A stretch of 64,000 bases of DNA, from contig NC_080734.1 of the NCBI RefSeq assembly GCF_019097595.1, forward strand, positions 15,786,892-15,850,891. The letters are read 5' to 3'. A program made the position numbers and the translations under genes. Position 1 is the stretch's first letter. Every line of letters begins with the position of its first letter. The notes below the pieces were generated by a model, which had not been told where the DNA came from, did no database searches, and saw only the letters and a program-made list of their open reading frames with translations. Positions 38,552 to 53,000 of the stretch are shown one piece after another. The DNA is from Hemibagrus wyckioides (taxonomy: Eukaryota; Chordata; Actinopteri; Siluriformes; Bagridae).

Positions 38552-41500
38552 TTAGGGGTCAACATCTTCTAAATCACTCTTAGAGTCACCCAACATCATA
38601 GGAGACTCTGAGCCCTGAGAAGAAAACACAGAAAATGGAAGAGAGTTGTCTTTTCAGTACTACACATGCTTTCATAAAGAGAGTGTGGGATATTCTGATA
38701 GTATGATACCTGTCTTAGACTGCGGTCCGAGTTCTCATTAGCTGGGCTGCCATCAGAGCCATTACTGCTGCCAGACTGTTCCTTCTCATTCAACAGAGCT
38801 GTGGCATAGGCCAGTGTATCCTGAACACACACACACACACACACACAGTGACACCCTATACAAGGTGAAAAGAAACACGAAGGGCAAGACATTGTATAAA
38901 ATAGAAATTTCATGCCTGTGCTGAGATGGTCCGCTGGAAGGTCTTAGCCGTGGACGTCTCATTAGACACGTTGCTCTGAGGTGTCCAGTAGTGCTCTGAC
39001 ATCTGTGATAATGGGAGAAAAAGCCAATGGTGAATACCTAACACAATGCAGAATGTAACCTAGTGAGAAAACAGGCTTGCTCAATAGTGTATCTTGCCTT
39101 TTTCTGCAGCCACTGCACTGCCCAGCTCCAGTGTCCAGACAGCTCCTTGAAGTAGTCTTTAGCAGGAGCACACCTGGTCAAAACACATACAAAGATTTTG
39201 TTCTGTGTGACAGCTCAGGTTCACTAAATCATCAGTGTCCACTGAGTGAATTCTGCCAGTGGATTACATACCGAAGACTTTTCCCAATATAAAAACAAGC
39301 GGAAAGTGACCAGAAGAGAGGTAATAGAGAATACATGCAATTCACTCACTTCTGAGCTAAAGTGACCAGGAACTTGACACACTGGTAGCAGCGGCTGCTG
39401 TCCACATTGTTGCTCTGATGCATCAAAGCTGAAAAGGGAAAAACAACTTGGCAACTCGGTCACATGACACCGTGTAGATTTTCCATGATGGAAACAGGGC
39501 ATGATACCTACCCAGGAGCCCTTTCTCAGATTCGAATGCATATTTGAGTCTCTGGGACTGCAAAGGGTCTTCTACCATCTAAAAGTAAACAGAAAAAACA
39601 ATAAGGTAGTCTGTGTTAAGTCTTTTCAAGAAACAAATTCTTCTGGATCTCGTAAGTTGTCATATGTAAAGTTTTTCAATACTCTTCCCATAAAAACTCC
39701 AAATGATTCGTCTTAATTCTCCAGGTCCATACAAATGGAGGGCTTTACAGCGTGTATATACCATTTCTTGAGTCTACTTAACGTCACTCACCAGAATCTC
39801 CAGAAGCATTTGGAAGACATTCTTCAGCTCATGAGGAGGAGCTGTCTCGAGCTGATTCTACAAACCACGCAGATAAAGATCATGTTAGCATTGTTAGCAC
39901 TACAGGAAAGGAGAATAAATGACTGGAGATTCCAGGATGAAGTGTAATTTTGTGTTGCCAATATGAGGGCATATACACAGATCAGGCATAACATTATGAT
40001 CACTGGGAGGTGAAGTCAATAACACTGATGATCTCCTCATCATGGCACCTGTTAGTGGGTGGGATATATTAGGCAGCAAGAGAACATTTTGTCCTCAAAG
40101 ATGATGTGTTAGAAGCAGGAAAAATGGGCAAGCGTAAGGATTTGAGAGTTTGACAAGGGCCATATTGTCATAATGCTATGCCTGATGGTTGTATAGTCCT
40201 GCACATCTTACCTTAAGCAGATGTAGCACTCCCAGAGAGAAAGGCTCGTTACAAAAGCAGCAGTATGTCACCATCTCTATGAGGAAGGATAGTGGTCCAG
40301 AGAGCTCACGCATGGCAAACATTACCTACAAAGCAAACAGCCTGGGTTAAAAAAAAAACCCTGCATGACATACATGGTGTCTATGATAAAAAATTCCAAG
40401 ACGTCAGAGTATATGGGTGTGTGTGTGTGTGAGACCTCCATAAGGTAAGGCTGTCCCTCAGGTTTGAACAGCAGTGTGTTGACATCTGGGTGCAGTGGCA
40501 AGAGTGTGGTTGAAGACACCAGGGCAGAGGAGCTATGCTTGAACATTCCAGGGGCTGTTCACACATACATCAAAATATCTCACATTCATAGCCTAAACAA
40601 TACACTGATCAAAGCATAGTAGTGCATTATGTGTGCATTTGATACTGTGAGAAGTGTGTGCGTGTGTGGGTGTGTGTGTGCTTACTTTCGGTTCTCTGAG
40701 ATGTGAGGTCTGTGTGTAGCACCACCAGGGCAAGTGTGTTATGCAAGTGAAGGAACTCTCGTGCCTGAGCTGAACTCCATCGGCGGTTCTAAAGTGAACA
40801 GAGGGAGAAAAACTTTTCAAAAGCAGAACATGCATCCTTCAATCTGTGGTGGGAATATTTTTTGGCTGAACTTTAAACCTCTGAACATGAATAATCATCA
40901 AAAATACCTGATTGTTCTGTCTATTAGGACCTAGCAGGAAGATGAGCATCCTTCGATAAGCAGCATGCTTTAACAGTAGTTGGCAAGACCTGAATCCCTG
41001 AGAATGGACACACACACAAATATATATAGAGAAGGAACTACATGATTATAACACCTTGTTATTTGGATCTTTCTTTCTTACCCTCTGGGCAAAGTTACTA
41101 AACAGGCTGAAGTACTGGGAGCAGTTTTTGCAGTTCTCTGGCACGTCCTTGTCAAGCAAAGACAGCAGCATGTCTAAAAGGCAGTCCAGCCCAGCATCCT
41201 GGAAACAGAGTGCACTCTCTAGAGTTTTCTCGAGGATGGAGGCCACCACTACACGCACCTCACGTACATTACACTCCAGCAAGCAGTTCCTACATAGAAA
41301 GAGAGAGAGAACTTAATCATAATCATTTTCTGTTTGCATACAGTGATACAGCGTATGTTTTACATCATTAGTCCTGGCACTTTCTTCTAGGGTTTTGGAA
41401 GATAGCTATGCATGTCAGTATGTTGTGCATTAGACCTATTAGATAAGTGTTGGGTTGTTGGTTTGTGCACTTGCCAATATTCCACTGGGGAAAAACTGGA

Positions 41501-44043
41501 GGATAGAGCTAAGTGGGGGGAGCCATTTGGGTTGTAAACCAGTTCTTCACATTCTCTGGCCTTGACGTACCGTGGTGTGATATTCAGGCAGTCCTACCAT
41601 TCGATAAAAGTATCCAATCATGAAGGAGTGCACAACAACCCACCCATCGTCATCACTAGTGTTTCACCAAGCACACATGCATACATGCAGACACTTCATC
41701 TTGGACGCTGCTGGCATCTTATTATGCGGGCCACTCGTTCCATGTGTTCGTGGCCGAGGCCTACTTTCTCTGTTCTCCAATAAGGCTAAAGAGAACAGCC
41801 ACACCCGCAACTAACACAGATGCTAACAATTTAACCTTATGAATTACTGCTGGCGAAATCCCACACGCACAAGCATGCATACAAGACACACGAGTTAAGG
41901 AAAAGTGAAAACTGTAGAGAGAATGTTATAGAAAGCTACAGTTACACTGGTGTTTATCAGTATGTTTTGACTAGTAGCAGGCACAGAGGAGTTGTTTTCT
42001 TCCCCCAGTCGGTTGTGCAGGTGCGTATGTATATCATATCACAAACGCATTCCTACTCACTTGATGATCTCCCGTCCCTCAGCGGCCACCAGATACTGCA
42101 CCATCCACCGACATGCCTCACTGCTCTTAGACAGCAGCATCTCCACTGTAGCTATCCACTCCTCTGTATCAACCCTAGCAAAGGTACATAAACAGATTTA
42201 TTTAGTTATAATACAGTAATGTTTTACTGTAGCTGAGAATATTTCTAGGGTATACTTATTTTTGCCTACAAGTATTTCAAGTATCGTGCACTTGATCAAC
42301 CGAAAGAACTTCATGCACTCAACGCTCGCAGCTTTGTTTAGGCAAAGGAAGAGAGGCGGGGTAGTAATAAAGGTTGATTGTTCCATTTGAGATGATACAA
42401 CCGTGTAAAATTTATACACTAGACGGTAGAGTACATAGTGCACATAGTATACAGTATAGTACACAGCTAGAGCCACACCATGAATTCACACTGTAAGTGC
42501 AAATTGGCTTTAAGCTTGTGTTATGGGCCTATAGGCCTTAGAAAGCGTTCTAGTATGTATTATATGACTTGATAAAAGTGAACTCCCATACCGAAGCTTC
42601 TTCTTGGTACGTAAGTAAGTGTGGAACAGGAACTGCACAGCCAGCTGCAGGCTGGTCTTTGCCATGGCCTGATAGGATTGATGCTTCAGCTTCGTCTGCA
42701 TGCATTGGGGAAACAAAAAAAAGAACAGCCAGTTTCCATCACATCTATTTAATCAGTAAAGCATTTAGGTATTTATTTGCAACAGTAAAAATCCACGTGT
42801 GGTGGAGAGATTCTCACCGAGTTGACGGAGGCCAGCGACAGGGTGAAGTTAAAGTAATCACTATTGTACACATCTCTGTTCTTCATGAACTTTAGGTTTT
42901 CATCCCTCACCATCTGTAAGACAAAACATCTGGGTGTTAAACACATTGGTAACACATGTGCGAAACATCTGGGCACTAACCACACGCTCTACCACGGGGC
43001 GGATGAATCAGTACACCGCGTACTTATGACAAAGCACATCTTGTGTTGAGGGCTATTCATTTTTAAACTCGCATTTGCTTGGCAAAACAAATGCTTCATC
43101 TGGTATGTGGTCTCTGATTAACTTCCACATCCCTCTGTCTGCTACGCTACACACAATGGCCGATCTTGTGAGATCCGGCTTTTTAGTAAACGTATTAATT
43201 AGAGTGAGGGATAATAAACGATCTGTTTAGAATCAGGAACACACAGGTATGTGGAAACACTGAGTCAGCTAAGCAAATTATAGTGCAGAGCCACAGAACT
43301 CTCCCTCCTTAGTGCACGCAGTCTTCTTGGTGGTTAAACATACTTACAGAAAATAGAATCATTACCCAGACTTACATTTATTTTATGTGTGATATCAGAA
43401 CAGAACACTAGTTAAATAGTATATGATGCATGACACTGCGTTTTGCTTCCTCAAGCCAAAAGCAACTAGCTAATGTTTTGGCTGACGGAGCACAAACACA
43501 ATGTCCTGCATATCTGTTTATTTCACTTATTTTGTATTAATACATTTAACTCGCTAACTAGCTGTTATGCCGTCATGTTAGCATTATATTAGACAGATGG
43601 AGCTGGGCTTTGATCTGTTTTCTTTCTCTGAGTCAGACAGTATGATGTGGGATGCCAAATAATGGGACCTGAAAGATCCTGGCAGGCATCTTCTCCACAA
43701 ACAGGCCCTTTTTCTCTCCTTTCCTGACCAGCCGGGTGAGCAGAGTGAGCCGGTCATTATTGGCTCTGGGGGGTCGTGGAGATGACTGGGGGGAAATGTC
43801 TGGAGAGGAAGGTGCAGACCTGAGAGAAAGAAAACAGGTAAATATTAGCTTCAGAAAAACCACTGGCATGTGATTTATTAGCGTTAAGTTGCGTAACTCA
43901 CAGAGACAGGTCCTCGGCTTCCTGTCTCATAACGCTGACACGGCTCTTTTTGGGCAGCACGGGCGAGTTCTGTTCACTGATGCGCTGGTAGAAGAGCATG
44001 TAAGCGTTCCAGTAGCGTCGCCGCACATCTGGATATGGGTTAG
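38552..44043 (-). CDS. usp24: USP24 C-terminal region (exons)
   Basis: Exons in transcript order: 43902-44043, 43669-43819, 42818-42913, 42592-42695, 42061-42174, 41082-41289, 40908-40997, 40686-40788, 40436-40554, 40212-40325, 39792-39857, 39512-39578, 39350-39428, 39098-39173, 38916-39002, 38710-38820, 38552-38614. Helical scaffold follows the protease ([41 protein letters not shown]). A Pro/Ser-rich stretch ([15 protein letters not shown]) lies early. The acidic end DLEDVDP matches the family terminus. Exons 39098-39173 and 38916-39002 use GC donors. Confidence 0.96.
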
Positions 44044-47000
44044 CTACAGGAAAAACAGGGCATGACATCTTTCAACAAATGGTTTACTAATGATACAGTT
44101 GAGTCGAGTGTCTGGACAAAAGGATCTGGAGAAAGGGTAACATACACTGATCGTAGACTTTGGGTCTGTACTCTCCACCAAAACACTCATACTCCAGGCT
44201 TTCATCGTTCATGTCAAACTCCTCCACGACGTTATCGTTAAACTTGTACCATCTGCTTCGTGACCCTCCCCTAGACGAGACAAAAATTGTGGCAAAAGAG
44301 AAGAGAAGTGCAGAATGTTAGCTTAGCTTCGTGTAGTCAGGTCATGCCTGCATTCCTATGTTCCCTGGGTGGCTGTTCCAGTTTAAAAATAAAGCATGTC
44401 TCTTCTAGGCATCTGGACCTGTTTAAGTTATTAGAGCACGCACAACCACTTGTAAAAAGGCACCGGGCCAAATCAGTAACAGCGCTCATACACAGCAAAG
44501 GTGCAAGATTTACTTCTTTAAATCTCTTAGCACCTCATTTCCCAAGATTTAGGGCCAAAAGTTTAAGATGTGGCTGTGAGTAGCACAAATGGTGTATATG
44601 GGCTGTGAACCTAAGTAATGCTCTGCTAAGAAAGTGCTGTATATTTCCTATTTTAAGGAAAATAGATGAGAAGTGGTGAATATGTGCTTACCTACGGTCT
44701 TTGATAAAAGAGTAGTAGTGTCCTGCATGTGCCTGACCGCTGTGTACCACCACTCCCACCAGTTCATAGTTCTCGGAAATGGTGACTTTCTTGCGTGGAG
44801 AGCCTCCAGGCCCAGCCTCTCCTGTCCGGCTGTTCTCTCCGTGATCTGAACTGGAGTCTTGTCGAGCCATGCCAGACACTGTGTACGGCTCCATGTTCAG
44901 CACCCAGGGGAACTAGTGAGACCAGGATGAAACAAATTAGTTACAGTTTTCTGAAGAGAAATGGATATATTACGGTCTGGAGAAAAAAAACTTAGTGGAT
45001 GTCACTTTAGGCTACTTTCTAATCTTGACTGTCTGTCCGCAAAAATCATTTTGGTTAAGGAACCAGTTTACTAATCACAGTGGTAAAGACAGCCAGTTTT
45101 CCTGTGACGTGGTAAAATATTAAGTATGTGAAGTCGATAGAAATAAAAGTGTCTTACTCTTATCTGTTCGTCGTATTTTATGGAGCGTCCACTCTCCCAG
45201 TCGAAGCCAAACCGCATGAGATGGATAACCAGCACACTGGGCAATGACTTAATACATGTGCGCTTCACTGTAGTCCTCTATAAACAACATCACACACATT
45301 ATTAACACACACCCCTTTAATCCACATGTATTAGTGTTATGAATCACTAGCAAGCACTGCAGGTAAAAGGCTACACAGGTATGAACAGGTCTTCACCTTC
45401 TCTTTGCATTTTTCACAATAGTAAGCATTGCTGCCTTCCAGCACCTCTCCTCTGACAAACTGATCGAGAGAAATCTCCAAACTCTGACACGATGTCACCC
45501 CTAGGTTCAGTGCCATGAAGGTTTCCTCACGCTCGTACCTGTAAATATGATGAGAGAGAGAGAGAGAGAAATAGAGAGCACTTATAGACTGAATAAAGTC
45601 TTCTCAGTGCCTGTAACAGCGACTGCTCTGACAGTATTACTGACCTGTGTGGACAGTCTTTGCATATCTTCTGGTCAGAGAAAATGCCCTGGAATGTATT
45701 TTTGAAGATCTGCTCTCTTCCGATTTTCTGAAGGAAAGTAAAATGGACTTTAATGTCAATTATACAACAGATACTACCGGTCCACTAAAACGATTGGTTG
45801 AGCGGTGTTTCGAGAGCACCGATATTTAATACAACAACACTGGGACATTTCACTGTTTATATCACTGTGTTTGCTTACATTAAATTCTAAATCTAATTCT
45901 AGCAATAGCTGTTACACTGTCAGTCTGCATGTTATATGACAGCATGTAACTCTCAATCCAGCTGTGGATCAATGCACTCATTATCAGCATGGCTGTAGGC
46001 ACAAGCCTTCATGATATTCAGCAAAGCAGTGTTCTTGATCGCTATATTGCTTAAAAGCCTGGTTTAAATGAAGCATCCTTTATAAAAATAGGCCCTGAAG
46101 GTGAATTTAAATCAACCATTTACATTCAAATCATTATTAGGGTAAATAATATCAGGGTATATAACGATAATGAAAAATCCTTTTCAACGTATAAGACTAT
46201 CAGAGAAACTACTCAGTGTTTTGTCGCCCCATTGCTTCAACAGTAAGAAAACTAATTACCTTCAAATGCTCATCCAACTGGTCCACCAAGCTGGTGAAGA
46301 ACTCGTAGGCATCCTGCTGCTCTCGTACATAGAGCTCCTTGTTCCACATCTTAAAGATCTGCACACATACATTCATACATTTTAACATGAATGATTTTGA
46401 GGATAGTAAGATGGTGTTTTATTGACCTCCCACATGACCGCCCATTCTCTGTTAATGTATATGCATATAAACTGTTCACACTATGTTCACCTTCCAGAAG
46501 TTCTCAGGCACATAGTACTGCAACTTGCTCTCCATCAGGTGGCCAAAAAGGGACTGTACTTGACAGAACACACTCTCCTCTGGGTTCTCGGTATCATCTT
46601 CTATCGATAGGATAGCCTGAAATAAATAAATCTGCCATTACACAGATGCAGTGATCTCATGTTACTGTAGTATCTAGCTCCATCTTGTGGAAATGGTGTG
46701 TTTAAACAGCTAACCCCACACACTGTCCATTTCACCAATACACATTTGCCAATACCATTTAAATATAAAATGGACCGAGCCCATTAAATCTGTGCCAGAA
46801 GCGATTACCACAGAACTGTGATGTGACCAGAACTGAACAATGGCACTGTTACACACACCTCAGGTAAGCCAGGCTGCATGTAGAGTTGCTGAAAGACTGC
46901 GTTCATGTAGCAGGTTGCCCCACCATTCTTCAGCCCCACAAAACCTGATATGGAGCGGCCATCCACCGGGGGGAGGTACTGAGATGACACGAACACAAAC

Positions 47001-50000
47001 GTCACACTGCATCTTACTGCTATTTTAATTTAGTGTGCAACAAGGCATCTAATCAAATCAGGTATACCCTCAAGTATATTAAGAACTATTACATAATTAA
47101 CCAATTAGCCAATCATGTGGCAGCAGTACAAAAGTCTACAGAATTGTTTACAGTGAGGGAAAAAATTATTTGATCCCCAGCTGATTTTGCACAGGTAACG
47201 AACTGAGATTACAGTTGGAGCACTCTCGGGGAGAGTCACCTGTCCACAGAAGGAAGCAATCAATTAGATTCCAAACTCTCCATCATGGTCAAGACCAAAG
47301 AGCTGTCCATGGATGTCAGGGACAAGATTGTAGACCTACACAAGGCTGGAATGAGCTACAAGACCATCGCCAAGCAGCTTGGTGAGAAGGTGACAACAGT
47401 TGGTACGATTATTCCCAAATGGAAGAAACACAAGGACTGTCAATCTTCCTCAGTCTGGGGCTCCATGCAAGATCTCACCTCGTGGAGCTTCAATGATCAT
47501 GAGAACGGCGAGGAATCAGCCCAGAATTACACTGGAGGATTTTGTCAATGATCTCAAGGCAGCTGGGACCATAGTCACCAAGAAAACATTTGGTAACACA
47601 CTACGCCGTGAAAGACTGAAATCCAGTAGCGCCCGCAAGGTCCCCCTGCTAAAGAAAGCACATGTACAGGCTCATCTGAAGTTTGCCAGTGAACATCTGA
47701 ATGATTCAGAGGAGAACTGGGTGAAAGTGTTGTGGTCAAATGAGACCAAAATCCAGCTCTTTGGCATCAACTCAACTCGCCATGTTTGGAGGAGGAGGAA
47801 TGCTGCCTATGACCCCAAGTACACCATCCCCAGGTGACAGGACAACTGCACCGCATCAAAGGGACGATGGATGGGGCCATGTACCGTTAAATCTTGGATG
47901 AGAACCTCCTTCCCTCAGCCAGGGCATTGAAAATGGGTCGTGGATGGATATTCCAGCCTGACAATGACCCAAAACACACGGCCAAGGCAACAAAGGAGTG
48001 GTTCAAAAAGAAGCACATTAAGGTCCTGTAGGGGCCTAGCCAGTCTCCAGACCTTAATCCCATAGAAAATCTGTGGAGGGAGCTGAAGGGTCAGGCACAA
48101 AACCTTAATGACTTGGAGAGGATCTGCAAAGAGGAGTGGGCCCAAATTCCTTGAGACGTGAGATGTGAGCAAACCTGGTGGCCAACTACAAGAAATGTCT
48201 GACGTCTGTGATTGCCAACAAGGGTTTGCCACCAAGTACTAAGTCATGTTTTGCAAAGGGGTCAAATACTTATTTCACTCAATAAAATGCAAATCAATGT
48301 ATAACTTTTTTGAAATGTGTTTTTCTGGATTTTGTTGTTATTCTGTCTCTCACTGTTCAGATAAACCTACCATTAAAATTACAGACTGATCATTTCTTTG
48401 TCAGTGGGCAAACGTACAAAATCAGCAGGGGATCCAATATTTTTTCCCCTCACTGTATATGCGATTTCCAAACATTCCCAGAAAACTTGGACTAGGATTT
48501 TTGGACCAGGAGCAACTGAATCTTTGGACCAGTATCTACATGATTTTATGCTTCATACTGCTGCTACATTATTGGACAACTGCACAAATGAGAAGGACCT
48601 AATAAAGTGGTCACTGAGTGTAAGAGTGTGCAATTCTGTGTGCAATCAGTCAAAAAATGGGGCAAAGACATACATCAAACTCCTTAGAGAGAGAGGGGTC
48701 AGACTGGTGGTGCATAGAGAGCAGCTCTCGAGTGATAAGCTGCAAGTTGGTGACAGAGCTGTCAGCCAGCATCACCAACACCTCATATGCTGCTAACCGA
48801 CTGCTGACTGTACTGCACCTGGGAGGAAGACATAAAAAGAGAGCGAGTGTGAGGAGTGTGTGACTACGTGGGTGAGTGTGATAGCTAATGTACACTGAAC
48901 AAATTTCAATGTGTGAATATCATTCAAATCCTTATATTATTTCCACAATCTAGTGCACAATATATATAAGATATATGATGTGAGCTATTTCAAGTAAGTA
49001 GTATAAATGCCGATGTCGTGACATTATTTTCGCTTTACAGTACGGCAGCTCTGGCTGAAATCTGCATGATATGTTTATGGACTGTGCTCGTACTTATACG
49101 TTACGGTTTCTATAACAACAGCTGAACAGAGAGACGTGTATGCTAATAACCTAAAACTAATAATAAATGGATTTTTAAAATGTAAAAGTAAAACATGTGT
49201 ACGTTATTTGGTAGGAGGCATTTATGGAAGTCTTAATTGTTCTTTTGTAGACTGTGTGTAATGGCACTGCTGCACCATGTGTGTGTGTGTGTGATTGCAT
49301 GTGAGGAAACGTTTTGATGGGTCTGGCTGTTGGATGTGTTGCATGTGTACTCACTTTGGGTGGAAGTCATGGAGAGGAGCTGTGCTGCTGGAAGGATTGT
49401 TGCTATTTAGGATAATGCGTGATGCTCGAAACAGGAAGTCATCCAACAGCTGCTGGATAAGGGAGGGGCCTGAACAAAAAGACAGAGCACCTCATTTACA
49501 GCATTCCCTTAAACGCCAAACGATATATAATGTGATCAAAGACAACATAATCAGAGATATTTAGCAGAGTGCATGTGAATGAGAGTCAGTTTGAGTGTAA
49601 CAGACTAACCAAACTGCTCCTTCTCGTTGCCACAGAGCGAGAGCAGAGTCTTAATGAGGCGCAGATGACCGGCCTGCAGGATGTTGTCGGCCTCGCTGGT
49701 CTCCAGCTCGCTGGTCCACGTCGGCTCAAAGTTATCCAGCCAGTTGATCTCATCCTCCAACATGGCTGCTGGGCTGATCTGCAGCTGCTCCATCTCTGTG
49801 TCTAAACAACACAAAGCTTTCATTAGTTATTGTTGGCTTTTACAAACGTGATGCATACAAACAAATCAAAGGCACGTAAAAAATAAGTGACACTAATGTG
49901 AATCAGTAATTCCAGGGGGAAATAAACCAGAGTCTATCAGTAGAGACTAAAGTATCTGTGATATAATATTTTGATGTGCTTCGTTATTGCCATTAAGCAA

Positions 50001-53000
50001 TGGCGTTAAACCTACCGGTAACAAAAATACTGATTAAGGATTAGCTCTCTTACTAGTCAGATCATCCAGGAGTTGGCATCGCAGGTCAAAATACTCTGTG
50101 CACTGTGAAAGCAACCTAAATAAAAAACACAACAAAAACATTAGCTGGAATGTATACTACTTTAGACTATATACTTATAAACAAACAGCCTGAATGACAA
50201 CCATAGAACCACTGATCACTTGTCTCTTTAGATATTATAAGAATGTATATGTACCTTTGATTGATGCCCCTCATGACACTGGTGGGAGACCAGAGAGGGA
50301 GCTGGGCAGTCAACACGACCTTTAACAGGAACAGATTGGGCTTTTGTAGCTCTGGATATGCCGAAGTATCACTCTGACTCAAAGTATACAGCTGATCACA
50401 TGCCACTCGCCGGATCTGTATGGAAAAAGGGACAACAAGGAGGATTAACTTGATTTATTATGCAGCTGAAACTCCTGTTTAGAGAGGAGAGAGGCCACTG
50501 ACCTCTCCACTGGGAGATCCCAGCAGAATATCGATGATAAAATCATTCACACAGGGCAGGTTGTAGAAAGAAGCTGTGGAGCAAATGCAAACAAGTTTCA
50601 GTGAAGAGCTCAAATGCAGAGATTGTTTAATCATGTGCCTCCCTGTAGCAACAGCTGGACTGAGGAGGAGACAATCTTAGATTCGATCTAGAAAAATCAC
50701 AGACCATCAAAAAATTTGGAAACAACGGTACAGTTGTGATTTTGATAACCATAATAGTTTTTTTTTTTTCAGCTTCAATCAAAATCAATCAGGGTCTGTA
50801 CATTCTGTCCTTTTAGTTTGTGCCAGATGGAAAAGTAAGAGAAACACATTTTGTCTTGTGCTTGAGATGTTTGATGGAAACCCAAAGCTTTTGCTGGAAA
50901 TGTCATCATTACATGAAAGTCAATCAGACAGAAACCGGTCACGGGTAGCAAAATGTCTGAGTTAAAAAGTGTTTTATATTCTTTTGTTCTTGCATTGCAC
51001 ATAAATCCCAGAGAACCTAGTATTTGTGAAAGCATATTCATTTATTGGTGCGTGTTCTTACAAAGCTGTTGACAGCGAAGCTGCAGACAAGTGACCAACA
51101 GTGAAAGGGCTTCTCGGGCGATGATTGTGTCTTTAATGGAAACACACTGTTGTTTGACACAGATGCCAGCCTGCAATGTGGTGGCCTCTCCTTCACTGCT
51201 GGAGCTGCAGTTACTGCCTGAGAAACAAAGAGAATAAAACACACCGGCTGACAAAATTGGCCTTTTTATGTACAGTTAAATATGATCAGGAAACAAGAAT
51301 CCACACCGACAATTTCATAAGTAAGTGAGTCCAAAATCGGCATCAGTAACATCAGAAACATACACACACTAAAATATGTGCAATGTGGGACAAATATCAT
51401 TTTATAAAAAATTATAAATCAGACCTTTCTGACTTGGCTCTTTGTCAGCTCTTATATAAAACCCGTATGTTTTATGAGTTTTTAACAAATTAGATGCAGA
51501 ATTGTTAATTTGTTTATCCACTGGCACAAAGCCATGGAGATTTGATAAACAAAGGCCATCATCACAAAGACCCGGGGTTTTCATCTACAGATGCTCATTC
51601 CTTAAGACGACTTAAGAGACGCAGGAAGAACATCAAGTTGGACTGCAACTAAGAAAATATTGGATATTTTAATTCAATTAAAATTGGTATTTGAGTAGGA
51701 AGTGGATTTGTTTATCCCTTTTAGCAGGGTTTCTGACTTTAACATGGCTTTGCTTCATCAAAGCTTTACTTGTGTGGGTCTGTGTTTCACCTGTGCTGCT
51801 AACCCTGCTACGAACTCCCAGAGGCAGCAGAGAATTAGTGCTCTCTCTGATTGGCTGGCTGCTGCCCACGAGGTCCAATCGGCCAGCAGCTGCAGCCCAG
51901 GTGAGGCGCATGAAGCAGGCCACTGTAGAAGTAAAGTCCCCCACCTCCATTGTCTATGGAAACAACAGACATGAGACAGCACATTTACTGAAATGATTAG
52001 AATCTTTCATTTGCAAACCCACACAGATGTGTTTATACCTGAATGGCAACACGGGCTGCTGGTATAATCTCCTCCACTCTAATGGAGGACCTATCAGACA
52101 TGGACATCTGTCTGTAGGAGGATTTCTCGGGCGTCCCACAGAGCGAGAGCTGTCGTCCGCTCTGCCTGCCCGCGTTACGGAAGGGCCTTGAGGATAGCGT
52201 GTCCACGCCCTCTTTACCCAGCTCTTCATCCAGGATACTTGGCATTGTTTGTCCTACTAGTAAGAATCTGCAGAAGAAGCCAGGAACAGATATTAAACTT
52301 CATGAATTCATTCCAATTAAGCTTAACTTGAGACGAAGGAGAAAAACAGACCTCGCGAGTTGCAGGCAGATGGAGTAGACTCCCTGTCTGGTCTCGTAGT
52401 CCACTTCAGAGGGGATGGAGTCCCTCTGCATGACATTAACCACCAGACTGGCCACACACACACAGACACACACAGACATTGTAAATATACTTTTGCTTTC
52501 TTCACTTAAGCCACAGCTATGAAGTCACAGTTATATATCAACTACAGCAGATTGTTACCTAAGACCTCCAGCTTTGAGAAAATTCTCACAGAAGGACTTC
52601 ACACTAGTCTTTGCCATCTCATCATCTGAGGTAGGCATCAATTTTGAGCTCAGCACCTGAGGAAAAAAAAAGAGGAAAGGGGTTATTGGGGTTTGTTCCA
52701 TGACTACATCTAAAAATTTAACCAGGTTAAATAAAGTACCTCAAGATTATACAGCACTCTGAAAGTGGACATGCCCGGGGCAGAGGAGCGGAACAATGAC
52801 TCCAGGATGGACGCTGCACTCTGCTGATGCTGCTGCTTGCTGGACAGAGATGGAGACTTCGAGGCCTGAGATCCAGAACCCAATGTGAACAGAGTTTTCT
52901 ATTAACACAAACAAGAAGGGAGAGAGAGAAAGAGAGAAAGATGGGGGTTCACAATCAAACCAATAAACAATCAGAGCTTTTCAAAATGCCGTCTGAGTCA

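Noticed and set aside
47285..47837. Host gene encoded by two overlapping plus-strand ORFs
   Set aside because: It is a frameshifted Tc1 transposase bounded by TIRs and TA duplications.
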